In this document: positions 33,101 to 48,100 of the stretch, piece by piece
How positions within the stretch are numbered: position 1 is the first letter of the stretch
Layout of the letters: each line of letters opens with the position of its first letter
Assembly (NCBI GenBank): GCA_020002185.1
Contig: JAHLWY010000207.1
Location: 62,001 to 126,000, forward strand
Length of the DNA stretch: 64,000 nt
Direction: 5' to 3'
DNA from: Paraescarpia echinospica
Taxonomy: Eukaryota > Annelida > Polychaeta > Sabellida > Siboglinidae
Translations under genes and position numbers: made by a program
The notes under the pieces: model-generated
Told to the model about the DNA's origin: nothing
What the model saw: the letters and a program-made list of their open reading frames with translations, nothing else
Database searches by the model: none

Positions 33101-36100
33101 ATGCTGTTTCACTTTGTATTTAAAACATTTCTGATCTTAGAATGCAACTTTAAAACCCACGAATCAGGTGTGTCCATGTCCCGATTTGTAGTGCGTGAAT
33201 AATTTAAATATTATGCATAATTAATTTAATAGTACAGAGCATACTTTTACTGAAATCATAGATTCAATATTGTTTAAATTTTAACTGGAGTCCGTAAATT
33301 TTGTAATGAAGATTTGTCATGATTTCACCAAAACTAAATCACAAATTTTTACAAACAAGTTATGTCATAGCACTTGATACTAGGTAAGTTATTTTGGTGT
33401 AATTTAAGGTATATTTATTAGTTAATTTGATTGTTACTTTAACATGATTTATATTGTTCAATATACCAACTTTTTATTAGAAAGGCATATTGTTCAAAGC
33501 TGTTTCAAGAATGCTGTGATATTCTTCAATTTCAGGTAGTCTTGGATGAACTTTCTGCTGTGGTGACCAGCAAGTCGAGGCACTGCTCTTCTGATGATGT
33601 CATCATTTCATGCTGTCTTTGTCTGATGACATCACCAAATCTTGCCAACACTGTCACTTGCAAGTCTGACTTGACGGTAAAACTCACTCGGTACACCCAA
33701 AATAAATATACCTCATTTACAAGAATCTTTATAAGAAAATGTGATGTTAATGTTTGGTTTATACAAGTAGATGACCTTGTGCATGTAAAATAACAGCTTG
33801 AAGAAGGTCATTACGTTTACATTCAGAATTGATGATTCTACACAGTGATTTGTCAGGGTCCATACTGGGCCTTGAAAACCTTGAATTACATCACTCCCAA
33901 TTCAAGGCCTTGATATGCTTGAATTCTGGCTTGCAGCCTCGGAAAGCCTTGATTAGGCTCTGCCTCTGGTCTTTGTTCGCTGGTAGCCAGTACATTCCCT
34001 GCTGATGTCAGCCTGAGACCCATGTTGCATTATCTCCTTATTTTGCATAATCAGGTCAATATGATCTGATGCCAGTTCATTCTCGGTTAAATAGCCTTGA
34101 CTTTTCTTTTCATTAGTCTTGAAATAAATAGCTTTGGATTTGGTATCTGCCATTATGTACGGACCCCGGTTTGTTTTTTTGATTGAATGGTTTTCGATAA
34201 ACTCGTCCAATTTCTTTTAGATTGTACTTTATGCAAGCACCAACAGAAGTCATGAATAATGATGAAATAAGGCCAAATGAATTACGTTTATTAAAGAGAT
34301 TAAATTAAAGGGAGAGAAATGTGGGCTCTACATCCCAAGGCCAGGCCTGTGACAGAGCCCATACTAGTCTCCTGTACCTCTGGATGACAGAGCCCACATT
34401 TCGGCATATACAACATTAGCAGTATTGTTATAGATATATAAAACAACAGCATTACTACTGTAATCACAGTAGACCTTATGCACTGTACCGTACTAACCAA
34501 GCACACCATTCATTCACACTAACTATAATCCCAACTACCTGCTGAAGAGTTACACTATATCAAGATTTAGCCTAAACCTATAAGTGGGGCCATTACGCCA
34601 CCGGTCACCGAAACAAAAAGTTAATTACTTTTGATGTAATCATGGTTGCAATCAAGCAATTTATACGTGTCATGCTGTTAACTGTTTAGGACCTTACAGC
34701 AAGGAACTACATGGGTATGCCTACTAGAATTGTATAATTGTAATGATGTGATTCACATATGTGTGTTCTTGCACATTTTCTTTTCTGTAAAATATTTCCA
34801 TTTTGTTTTATTCCAACTACAGGACAACAACTTATTCACATCCCGTAGCACTACAAATGTATTTGAAGAATTTTTGCATTTTCCTGAAAATTTATTTTTC
34901 CTTTGTACAATAAATTTGTATTCAGTTACAGGTCACATGATATTGCTTACAAAATCCAAATGACATAATTGGTAACAGGTGAAATAGGCAAGTACACACA
35001 GAAATTAGATCGATTACATCACCAGGGAAATTGTTGTTTGTTTTCAGCTGCAATTATTGACCTATGTCATTGAGGTGTGTCTCAAGGAAATGATGTCCCA
35101 CCGTATTCCATCAGACGACATGGTACAGCTGCTGGAAGTCGCCTTAGACAAATACCGCGTTGCACACAGACAAAAAGTTGTGCTCCAGCAGGTGACTCAA
35201 TGTTAATTGTGTTTGGTATTTATTAACAAAACTTAACATGAACAAATGTGCTTTCTAGTAACAGTGCTTAAAATATGGAATCAACTTATATTAGTTTAAG
35301 TTATCTAAAACTATGGTTATGTTTCATAAAAATCTCAGGCATATTTATTCAAAATTGAATTTCCACCATAAAATTATGGCAGTCCACTCTAATGATGACG
35401 TTATGAGTCTGTTCCAAAAATTTCTAAAATACAACTTCCACTGTGTATACTGATATAAACAGAATGTGTCTATATATTTATACAGTCAAAAAATTGTGAT
35501 GGTAAGACATATCAAAATAGAACAGTATTTTATAATTTGAGCTGTAAAACCAATTCACAAAACCATTGTAAATAAATGTAAACAAAGACAATCATCACGT
35601 TGCCAAGGAGAATACACAAAGGCAAGGATTTTTTATTTTATTGTAGTTCACAAAAATTTACAATTAACATATCTAAGAATATCTTAAATGGCAGTGTGAA
35701 TATAAGTTATTATTAACTGTGATGAAATTTGTCTCTAGATGGTGCAACAGTCAGCACAGAAGCTGCTTCTGCCAACTTTGCTTCTCGCTAACTCGACCCG
35801 TCAACACCAGGGGACAGCACTGTATGAGACAACCAACCTCCTGCGACAAACACTTCTGGAGGCATTGTTTGTGAAGTAGGATGTCCATGTTTTTTCAGTA
35901 TTCTTTGAATTAGGAATTGTAGAGGCACAGTGGCTAGAATCAAGTTGAACTCACAATCGAGAGAACCTTTGCTCATTAATTGCAGCATGGCTGAATGGTT
36001 CCCAGAGAAGTTGAGAGGATGTTCGATTGAATAGATCTGCCAGGAAGTAAAATGTAAAGTGCTTTGAGCAATATAAACAAGATATATTTTATGTTTAAAC

Positions 36101-39100
36101 ATTACCATTGTCTATTAATGCACGACTGTTCATTTCTTAAAGGGTCCTCTTAAATTTTGCTCACCTTATTCCAGAGTTATTTAGCAGATAAATCAAACCT
36201 ATCTAGAATTGACTATGATGTACTAGCTTGTTAGCTATGTGTAGACTGTCTGTATGTGTTATCACATAAGCCTGTTCTCACTTTCACAAATTACCTGATC
36301 TAACAAGGTGGGACAATTCATTCAATTATTCTAACAAAAGTATGCACTATTACAACGACCGTGAATGTTACTTAAACACGTACAGCCTTTGAAATATTGA
36401 GCCCCCCCAAGTTCTCCACCCCCCTGGACGAATTTCAAAGAAAATGTCTAAATCTACGAACCATCCCAATGGACCTGCTAGATCACATGCAAAATTTCAG
36501 CCCGATATATGCACAAACAAACAGAGAACAAACTGTTTTGTAATATAGAATTAACCAGCTTTACCTGATTGATGTTGATATTTTCCTTTAAAAAACAATA
36601 TATTTTATTTCAACATAAAAAACTAATTTGCTTTAATCTACTGATGTTTATTATCTTAAGTTATATATTCTGTATTTTAAGAGTGTTTTATTTGTACTTT
36701 TTTATTGATGAATTTTATGCACATCACTGTGATAGCACATTAATGGTAATGGTGCTGCATAAAATAAATATATTATTATGGGATACACGACTGGACTTTG
36801 AGATATAATGTGGAGACTCTCACCGTTGTCGTGGTTACTCACCAGGGAGCTGCTGGTGAACTTTGAACTCTACCTGAAACTGATGACAGACAAAGCAACT
36901 GGGTCAGAATCATCACCCCCCAAGTACATCCAGTGCATCTTCACCATACTAGAGGAGGCCCTCACACAACATGTACCTCAGATGGTCGTTATGGAGGGGT
37001 GCGTGTCGTTACAGAAGGGTGGTTTCTTGTGAAGTGTGCTCTCACACAACAGGTGCCTGAGATGGGTGGTCATTACAAAGAGGTTGTGTTATGAGAGTTT
37101 TGACCATTAGTAAATCATGGGCTAACATTGTAGGTGTCAAATGTTGTTGTCATAGCAGTTATAATGTATAAAATAAGGTAATATTTAGTTTAACCTTCCT
37201 TTACGGTCACCTCAGTAATACAGCCACATCGCAATTAAGGTCACTAGGACACTCCCAAATTATTTTTGTAACAGTAAAGTATAGGAAGTTGGTCCCACTA
37301 ATATGGTCACCTTGCTATTCAGGTCATGTTTGCCCAGTCCCGTGGTTGACCTTAATTGTTAGGTTCCACTGTATAAGTATTCAAAAAGCGGTCATTTATT
37401 GATAGATGTTTTTATAGTTTTATGTAATGTCATGCACTGGTGATGCTGTCATACATTAACCATTGCAGTACAAAGGCAATATTCTTCATGACTGTCCTAA
37501 TTGTCATAGTTGTTAAATACGTGAATGACATTTTTTTCCGCTTATCTCATTTCAAATTCATTTTGTGAAAAGCAAATCTTCCTAATTCAGTGGATTAAAA
37601 GATAAAAGTCAGCCCATCAGTTGGCTTTTGCCAGTTACAAGATGAAAAACCAAGTCAATTCTTTTAAAACTTTAAACAAATGTACACACTTTTTCTATGA
37701 AACTAACTGTGGATGTTATGTCAACTATTCACAGGTTGTATATTTGGACATGAAAGGAACCGATTCGTGTTGGACTAAATCAGTTGATGACACAGTTTTA
37801 ATGTTTGCAGTGAGATTTCAGATGAGTATTTAACATCTACATTACCAGAGCATGACACTGTATAAGTATGAAAATCAGCGAAATCGTGATTGATATATCT
37901 ACATATACATTTTTAGTTTGAAAACTTGATTTATGCAATGTGACTACTAGAACTATCCTTAATTAAAATTATGCTATTCTTTTGAACAGGACAAAGCAGA
38001 GGCTGTCTTGAGATTCCTGCCAACTTTCTACAAGAACTTTCTCAAGCAATATAAGTGAGTCACCAATTTTGCCAGCAGTTATTGAAATATTCAACTAACA
38101 GATAATAATTATCTAGTGGAAATATTATGGTTTGACTTGATAATTGTTGCATGTGTGTAATATGTTTAAGAGAACAGGGTGTATTTACAAATTAAAATCC
38201 AAAAATTGGTCAATTATTTGAGCGGTGTTAAAGGGAAACATAAGGGAACTTTTTGGGATTAAGCACCTAAAAGAGTTAATGCAAACTAACTATTTCCAAC
38301 TATAATCATATTTTTAATGTCGGTGGTTTAGTATTAAAAAATATTTGAACACACCCTGTATCGAATTTCATGAATTCCGCCATTTTGAACAGAAAATGAC
38401 GTAAGCTATGCTGTGTTCTTTTCTGGATTTTGTGTGTACTAGTGTTTCCAAAAAACGTCAGGTGGCACTGTGCGATGTTACCCATTGAGTTTAGACAAGA
38501 TGGCGTGTCGTTGGGGTTCTGATTCTTCGTCTGATGAAATAGATTAAGAAGTAGCTGGATATCGGTTTCAACAGCAAAGACATGGGCCAGTATTGCAAGA
38601 TAGACCAGAGCGTTCTGGTGACCGTAAGCATGATAACGAAGACGCGTGGGAAGTAGAAATGCAGAGGCGACTAACAAGCCGAGACGTAACTGACTGGCGA
38701 CTGGTGTCGCTGTGGAAAGTGTCAAGTTTATTTTTTGGTTCAGAAAGGATATGGATAATTGTTCAGTGCAGTAGTAAAACCACAATTTTTGCATTACAAA
38801 TATTTGTTCATCGTGTTTATTCCCCAGTGATGTGTCTTACTTGATATGACAATTAACACGGATGTAAACAATCACATTGACTGTTATCATTTGAAAAACG
38901 ACGAATATGGTAAGTTTTCCAAAGATGTTTTATTAGTTCAACTGCAACAGTGTAACTGCATGACAGGTTTATCTTTCATTAACAGTTATGCATATTGGCC
39001 TAAATTTTGCCAGTACATTATTGTATGAACCAATGTTTTTGAAGGTTTTAATAAATAAAAAAAGTTATATTTACAAAAGCCTTCTGACTTCTTGGTTCAT

Positions 39101-42100
39101 GCAAAGACAACAATTTTTGAAAACTGAGTACACATATTTAAAAAAAATACAAAATCTGCATGCGTATCTATTTCATATTTCCACCCTCATTGTCATGACA
39201 TCAATTTGGTTAGCAATCTATGTGCCAAATGTGGACGTTTGTAGACACTTTTAAACTGAGGATGTCATAAATACTAGAATGGATATTTTGAAGGTATACT
39301 GCCTGCCAGATCGTGTTAAATATGCCCAAAACAGTGCTCGTAATTTGAGTGTTATGCCTGCAAAATGTTTAAATTGTAAACAAATAATTGTTTAAGCAGC
39401 TGACCACACACTGAGTGAAAATACAGTTGACTCAGTGAGTTTTCTTCAGTGAGGGGTGGGGAAACTGGCACTTTTTGGTGATGTCAGATATTAGTGGCTC
39501 CTCTCTTATTTGATGGCCATATATGTCATGAGAATGAAAATATTTTTAAATTGGTGAAAATTTCACGTGACTTCTGAATTTTTGGTGAATGATAGTCACA
39601 AAGTGCAATTTTCAGTTTATAAATCGGCTTTTTGTTTAATTGAATCAATTATAGAGCTACAATCATAACGTAACTATCTAATTTTGTGTTTTTATACACA
39701 AGGAATCTATTAAGACCATATTCAAAAGCCTCAGACTAGTCAATTTCATGAAAAAGGCATTTTCTATTGAAACTATTAGTCTAATGTGTGTCTTTACCTG
39801 TCTTTCTCCAGGGTGATTCTACATCGGAGGAAGCACGAGATGCGTTGTTGTGTGAGTTGCTGACTGTGTATGAAAGATTGCGACAACAGGCGAAGTTCTT
39901 CAAGAAATTACTGCTAGCATTTAGAGCGAAGAAACAAGACGAAGGCGTCGCCTGGCTGCACAATTTCACCCGACTGTGGGTATTGAATTCAAATACTTGA
40001 CCTGCCACAGTGAAGTGGGTTTTAAGTTGCAAAATTGTGACATGGAGTTTTCTGCGTTTTGGGATTCCACAGGTCACGACGTTTAAAATGATACCTCATT
40101 TGTTGAAATTTCTGACATTTTGAGAAACGAGGTAATTTTGACTCCTATTGTTTCTTAATCTGTTGGTTTGTAGATGCGTGTACTTTGTTGGTTTTGGATT
40201 ATTTGTCGAAAAAAATAAACTGGACAAATAAACTGGACTTTGAAAGATCAGAAGTATAAGGTATTCATTTCTGTCAAAATTACAAAATTGATGGGACATG
40301 AGTCACATGACTTAGGCAGCTATTTTTAGCTCATGTGCAGAATAGGCCTGTGCTACTTAATACCTGGTTCGCTGTGGCTGGTCACGTATTAGACAGTGTC
40401 ATGGATTTATAATTTTCTTTGTGTTTGTATATTTCTTTGAGTCTTATCCTTGAGCCTGTTTCAATAGTTATTGACTGAATGGTGGATACTACACAAAGCC
40501 ATTGAAGTAACAGCATGAGAGGACACAAGGGTCGCTGATCATGCATGCTGGCTGTCATGATTGCAATGAACAGTTTTATAGTGACGTGTATTCGTACAAA
40601 GAGTTTCAGGGAAAAACCAACAAATGCCAATTTTTGTATCATTTTTGACAGGGTCAGAGTTTCATAATTGAAATGTTCAGTCACAAAAATTAGTACTTGA
40701 ATTTATCGCATTCACCCCTGAAAGTGTAAAATGAGCTGGTTTAGAAACAGGAACATGGAATAAATTATGCTTGCAGTGTAGAAATATATTTTAATTATTT
40801 AAAAAAGAAAGCATATATTACTGCCTATACATGTTGTAATGAGTGAATATTTTAGCAGATGTCATGTTGGAATTGTGTGGGAATTTCTGCCAGACCTCCA
40901 GCTACACTGCTGGAGGTCTGGCAGGCTCTGATACAGGAAGTGACATCACACTACCTGCACATGCTCAGTGAAGGTCAGTTGTAATAATATTAAGAAGTAC
41001 TGAAGACTGTCAATAAGCTAACAGCTTCCTTATTCTTGTTGCTATTTGTGTTTGTTATCACTTGTCAAATACATAAATAATTGTCGTTTTAATGTATCCA
41101 TTGTCTTGAAATGTCTTGTTCCTGATATGAGTTCATCCTAAACATATTAATTATTATTTTTAATGTAATTTTAAAAGTACTTTTGTAAGTTTTATGTTTT
41201 TGTAAGTATTATTATTATTTTATGACACTTCTGTCAGTGCCAAGGAAAGTGTTCAACAGGATCATCTTGGAAAGAATGAAAGATGCAGTCGACCCACTGC
41301 TGAGAGATCATGATTCTGCCCTAACAGATCATGCGTGGATCAGATCGCAACACTGCGCATCATAGTAGAGCAATCCTTGGAATGGAACTCCTCGCTCTAC
41401 ATCAGCTTCATTGACTACGAAAAGACATTTGACAGCATAGACAAGGAGACTCTGGAAACTACTACGACATTATGGCATATCAACCAAACTGGTCAACCTG
41501 ATTAAGAACAGTTATGAAGGAACAGGCTGCAGAGTAATCCATGTAGGACAGCTAATAGACCGTGAAGTGAAGACCGGAGTTAGACAAGGCTGCCTGCTGT
41601 CCCCGTTCCTCTTTCTCCTGGCCATTGATTGGATACTGAAGACAGGCACAATACAGAGAAGAAATGGAATCCAGTGGACACTGTGGACGCAACTGGAAGA
41701 CTTGGACTTTGCCGACGATCTGGCACTATTGTCCCACAGCCACCAGCAGATGCAGGAGAAGGCCACCGAACTGGCAGCCATCTCCTCACAAGTGGGTCTC
41801 AACATACATAAAGGAAAGACAAAGGTCCTTAAGGTTAATACAGCCAGCACTGAGCCAGTGACACTGGAAGGGAGTGCACTTGAAGAGGTAGAGGCCTTCA
41901 CATACCCGGATAGCATTATTGACAAGCAGGGTGGCACAGACGTGGATGTTAGAGCAAGGACTGGCAAGGCGAGAGGAGCAGTTATACAGCTCAAGAACAT
42001 CTGGAGCTCCAAAGTGTTGTCATTACACACGAAGATCCGACTGTTTAACTGCAACGTAAAGTCAGTCCTACTGTATGGAGCAGAGACATGGAGGACAACT

Positions 42101-45100
42101 AACACCACCATCAAGAAAGTACAGACCTTCATCAACAACTGTCTAAGAAGAATCCTCCAGATCCGCTGGCCAGACACCATCAGCAACATTGACTTGTGGA
42201 GGAGGACACACCAACTGTCTGCCGAAGATGAAATAAGAAGAAGACGATGGGGTAGATTGGTCACACGCTCTGGAAACCAGCATCAACTATCACCAGACAG
42301 GCTCTGACATGGAACCCACAAGGCAGGAGAAAAAGAGGTCGTCCAAAGAACACGTGGCGAAGGAACCTCCAGGCGGACACCAAGAAGTCAGGACACACTT
42401 GGAGACAGCTTGAAACAAGAGCCCTGGAGAGCTGTTGTCGACGGCCTATGCTTCAGAAGGAACGATGAGCATCAGGAAGTAAGTAAGCAATTATGTGACT
42501 GGAGATTAGCCCTGGATTTCTTAAATTGATGGTGTGTAAATAGGTTATTATTTCTTATTAGACTGGCAAGTTGAAATATTAACTATTTTCGTTCCCTTTG
42601 GTTACAGACTCTCGCAATACAACAGACTGCAACGCCATCTGTCAACTCTTCTCACATCTTCTCCTCAATGCGAAAGTCATCGACTACAGTGTGACTCACC
42701 AGACTGCCACCAGGCTGCAGCACTGCATGACCGAGACAAAGGAGAAGGTTCTTGCGCCATTGTTGACAGCAGTGTTGGATAAGATTTGTGTCTGCTACAG
42801 AAATGTAAAGTGATAGTCCCACAAGTACACACCACACACACCACACACACCACACACCACACACACACACACACACGCACCACACACACACACCACATGC
42901 ACCACACACACACCACATGCACCACACGCACCACACCCTACACCACGTACACACACCACATGCACCACACACACACACCACATGCACCACACGCACCACA
43001 TGCACCACACACGCACCACACCACACACACCACACACACACCACACACACCACACACACCACACACACACACCAGGGATGGGTTCAAGTACTCGTGTACT
43101 TAAGTACAGCAAGTATTGAACTTGTACTTGCCATTTTGCTGAAAGCAGCACTTGGATTTGGACTTGGCAAATACTTTCCAAAGTACTTTTTATGTTTTCG
43201 TTAAGTATTTGGTTCTATCTGAAGGATTTAACAAAAATTGGCCACAGTGAAAATTACTGTATATTTATTCTTATTTTGCACAACATTTCATAACATGAAA
43301 CATAATTGATGGGGCATGCCTACATGTTGATTGGTTTATACGCATAAAAGGGAGGAGAAGCACAGACACTTACAGGCAGGTCAGCTGAGATTTGAAGCCA
43401 TGAGTCAATTACATGGGGTAAACTAACACTATCTGATCTCTTGATCAACTATAGTGACTTCAGATAAATTGAAACCACCAGTTCACTTGTATTGTGCACT
43501 TTTGTGGTAGACATAATTGCCTTGGCTTAAGATAATGACTGAATAGTAGTCAATTGCAATCTCTTCAGAACCTCAGATATGTTGAAATGTAGCATTCAAT
43601 GTACTTGACTGTACATGGCTAACATTTTTAGAGTACTTTGTACTTGAGTTTTTTCATAAAGTACTTGTCCTTGCCTATATTTTTAGACGAATACTTGTAC
43701 TTGGAAACATTGAAAGTACTTGTACTTAATAACCGCGACAATAATGCTGTATTGTATGGTGGACAGTTTTGAAAACACATTAGACAACATATTAGAAATT
43801 ATGTATGAACCTCATATTTTATATTTTGGGTCAAATTAGTGGGAAAATAGGGACTTTAAAAAAATGACATGTCTAAAGGTTTACTGGGCCATATTGCTGA
43901 AGACTGTGACAAACAGGTGATTTCACAGATCTGTTTTGAAACCATGACCAAATACTATCCAGCTGTGTGGGATTTCCAAGCATGTTATACAGCCTTCATC
44001 ATCCAGTGTGGAAAAGACAACAGATCTTTAACAGAATATATGACCGCCGCAGTAAACTGGGTATTAAGTAGCAGGTCTATTTTGGACAGGGGTCAAAAAT
44101 AGCGGTCATGGTCCATAAATTTTGTGATTTTGGCAATAATAACATTTTTCAATGTCTAGTTTATTTTCCCCGACAAACATTCAAAAACTAAGGAAATACA
44201 TCCATTTACAAACCCATAGATTAAAAAACAATAGACAATTTGGGTTAACATGGTCTTGTTTCCCAAAGCGACCCTTTTTAAATAGTTGCTTCAATTTTAG
44301 CAATACATCAAAACCTACTGAAGATGTTTCAATTGATGAGGTATAATTTTCAAGCTGATGATTTGTGGAATTAAAAAAGGTACAAAACTCAAATTCACAA
44401 TTTTTGCGACTTACTACCCAGTTTGTTGGGGCAAGTCACATGTGTTATTAAAGTCACAATATAGGTGGAGAGTGTGGGGGGGCTTTTCCCTCTGTTTCAA
44501 TTCTCCAAAATTCTTGAAGCTATCTCTTTTCTTTTAATTTGCTGCAAGATTTTGGCACCAGATATTCAAGTAAAACACTAATTAAAAAGCAATTATAATG
44601 CAGTTTAAATATAAAATAATATCCACCAAAATATCACCTTGATGACATGTTTGTGTTTGCAGCGAAAGGTGTCACCGAGTACCCTTGAACTGGTGCACAG
44701 CTGGGGAGATCTACATATTCTACTTCAGCATTATGCAAATCACTTCAACCTCCAGGCACCAGCTTTCCAGCCAATCAGTGCAGTCATGACGATCAATGAC
44801 TTGACCTTTGTGCACTCATATCTTGACGGTGACATCTGGAGGAAGATCTTTGCATGCATCGACAAAAGTGGCGACGTCAGGCTAAAATTCCTTCTGGTAA
44901 TTCCTTCTTTTACTAAGTGTTCTTTTATTTTACTTTATGTGACACCGAAGTGCTGGTTGTTTATGATAATGAGTTGATGATTTTATTATTATTATTTGTT
45001 CTCCTCATGTTTCCCTGTTTGTCAGGGGTGAGGCTGGCCTCGATACTGATCCCTGACTTCTCTTTTCTTTTTCTCCCCCCTCATTGTTCTTGCACTGCTG

Positions 45101-48100
45101 TCTCCACCAACCGTCTCCATCAACTGTCTCCACCAACAGTCTCCACCAACAGTCTCCACCAACCGTCTCCACCAACTGTCTCCACCAACCGTCTCCACCA
45201 ACCGTCTCCACCAACCGTCTCCACCAACAGTCTCCATCAACAGTCTCCACCAACCGTCTCCACCAACCGTCTCCACCAACCGTCTCCACCAACAGTCTCC
45301 ACCAACCGTCTCCACCAACCATCTTTATTAACTGTCTCCACCAACCTTCTCCACCAACTGTCTCCACCAACCGTCTCCACCAACCGTCTCCACCAACCAA
45401 CTTTATTAACTGTCTCCACCAGCCTTCTCCAGCAACCGTCTCCACCAACCGTCTCCACCAACCGTCTCCACCAACCGTCTCCACCAACCGTCTCCAACAA
45501 CTGTCTCCACCAACAGTCTCCACCAACCGTCTCCACCAACCGTCTCCAACAACGATACTGATCCCTGACTTCTCTTTTCTTTTTCTCCCCCCTCATTGTT
45601 CTTGCACTGCTGTCTCCACCAACAGTCTCCACCAACCGTCTCCACCAACCGTCTCCACCAACCATCTTTATTAACTGTCTCCACCAACCTTCTCCACCAA
45701 CTGTCTCCACCAACCGTCTCCACCAACCGTCTCCACCAACCAACTTTATTAACTGTCTCCACCAGCCTTCTCCAGCAACCGTCTCCACCAACCATCTCCA
45801 CCAACCGTCTCCACCAACCGTCTCCAACAACCGTCTCCACCAACTGTCTCCACCAACAGTCTCCACCAACCGTCTCCACCAACCGTCTCCAACAACGATA
45901 CTGATCCCTGACTTCTCTTTTCTTTTTCTCCCCCCTCATTGTTCTTGCACTGCTGTCTCCACCAACCGTCTCCATCAACCGTCTCCATCAACTGTCTCCA
46001 CCAACTGTCTCCACCAACAGTCTCCACCAACCGTCTCCACCAACAGTCTCCGCCAACAGTCTCCATCAACTGTCTCCACCAACTGTCTCCACCAACTGTC
46101 TCCACCAACAGTCTCCACCAACCGTCTCCACCAACCGTCTCCACCAACAGTCTCCACCAACCGTCTCCAACAACGATACTGATCCCTGACTTCTCTTTTC
46201 TTTTTCTCCCCCCTCATTGTTCATGCACTGCTGTCTCCACCAACCGTCTCCATCAACTGTCTCCACCAACTGTCTCCACCAACAGTCTCCACCAACCGTC
46301 TCCACCAACCGTCTCCACCAACAGTCTCCACCAACCGTCTCCATCAACTGTCTCCACCAACTGTCTCCACCAACTGTCTCCACCAACCGTCTCCACCAAC
46401 CGTCTCCACCAACAGTCTCCACCAACCGTCTCCAACAACGATACTGATCCCTGACTTCTCTTTTTTTTTTCTCCCCACTCATTGTTCTTGCACTGCTGTC
46501 TCCACCAACCGTCTCCACCAACTCTCTCCACCAACCGTCTCCACCAACCGTCTCCACCAACTCTCTCCACCAACCATCTCCACCAACCGTCTCCACCAAC
46601 TCTCTCTACCAACTGTCTCCACCAACCGTCTCCACCAACTCTCTCTACCAACTCTCTCCACCAACTGCCTCCACTTCCCTCTATCTTTCGCTCTCGTCCT
46701 CCACTCCTCTCCCTATCCTCCAAATCTCTCTTTGCTGAATGAATATTAATAAATATTCCACTGAAATTTGTTCTAATAATAACATTGGTAGTTTTCCATA
46801 GATTTCATCAACAGGACAACACAAATAATAGTTTCATTTCAGATATTTAATCATGATTAACTCAGAGATTTGTGAGTTTATGAACGATATATTAATAGGT
46901 TAAAATTCACTAATAAAATCTAAGGTCTAAAATATTTCCCAGTTTCTCATCAGAACACACATTTAAAAATGGGTGCTGCAAAAGTTTTATTTTATGCATA
47001 TTATTATTCATCAAAATATGAATCATATTCGCATTAGGCCAAATTAATGTGTATAGGTTTGCTGCATGTAAAAAATACACTTGCTATACATTTTAAGGTG
47101 TTGATAGTTGTGAACAGCTCTTTGATAGTCTCTACCACCTCCATCAGCATACCAAAAATATACACCACAAAGTTCTGATAAGAAATAACCATGATTTATT
47201 TTTATGTGGCCTAAACAGTAAAGTGAGCATTCCTTGTTCCTGTTTTTAACTTAGACGTTCTGGTCTTCTTCAGCAAAAACTGATGGTTCAGAAACTGAAA
47301 GTTGTGATACTGTTCAGTGGAGAGTCCGAGACGAATGCAGCCGTCAAAACCAGCATCCAGAATGTCATTGCCCACCTGGTGGCAGATATTCCTACGAAGA
47401 AAGACGATGACAGTGCCATATGTTGGAACGGGGAGGTGAGTGACGTATGTGGTATGTCAGGACATGATGGAAAGACGTTTTTGTAGAGTGTAAAATGACA
47501 TGTGTGGTGACCACAAAATCATTGCTTGTAACATCGCGTATAAAATGCCAGATGAACGTTTGATTTGGTTAAAACTGAATGACGACTAATTACGATGATA
47601 GAGAATGTATCACAATCGAACCTCGCTTTACGGTCACCTCTGTAATACAGACACCTTGAAATTAAGGTCACCATTAGACAGTCCCAAATTATTCCTTTAA
47701 CAGTAGAGTATACCAAATTAGTCCCACTAATAAACCTTGCTATTCAGATCACTTTGGCACAGTACTGATGGTGACCTAAATAGTAAAGCTCCAGAAATTG
47801 TAATTTGCTTATATTGCCTATGTTTTCAGATTTCAACTGTTGACGGTTGCACTCACTGTGTGGCGCTGTGGCAGCTGCTTTGTCAACACTGCTCCCTGGT
47901 GGTGCCTTCATGCACTGCTGTTCAACTTCGTGCCTTTGTGGACTATCTACTGTGGACCATCTCAACTCTGCAAACCTGGTCAGTCACATTTTAAGTATTT
48001 TGTACACAAATATTTGTATTTATTGATGACAGGCTAAAAATCCTACAATTACAAAGTTGAATGCACATTTTATATATATATATATTATTAACCATCTATT

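Noticed and set aside
37737..37811. An additional URB2 exon ([19 protein letters not shown]..)
   Set aside because: Splice sites look usable (CACAG|GTT, GCA|GTGAGA) and phase 0 is open. However, human URB2 shows no matching segment between exons 7 and 8, whose products align as one continuous stretch.
42652..43204. Val/Cys-rich and His/Thr-rich open frames
   Set aside because: They come from a CACAC/CACCA microsatellite.
44639..44977. An independent small gene
   Set aside because: The coding part is URB2 exon 12. The flanks are intron read-through.
45084..46740. Long repetitive proteins ([13 protein letters not shown] or [12 protein letters not shown] types)
   Set aside because: They are translations of a 12-bp repeat, open in several frames on both strands. 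Only the RT-derived ancestor was coding.
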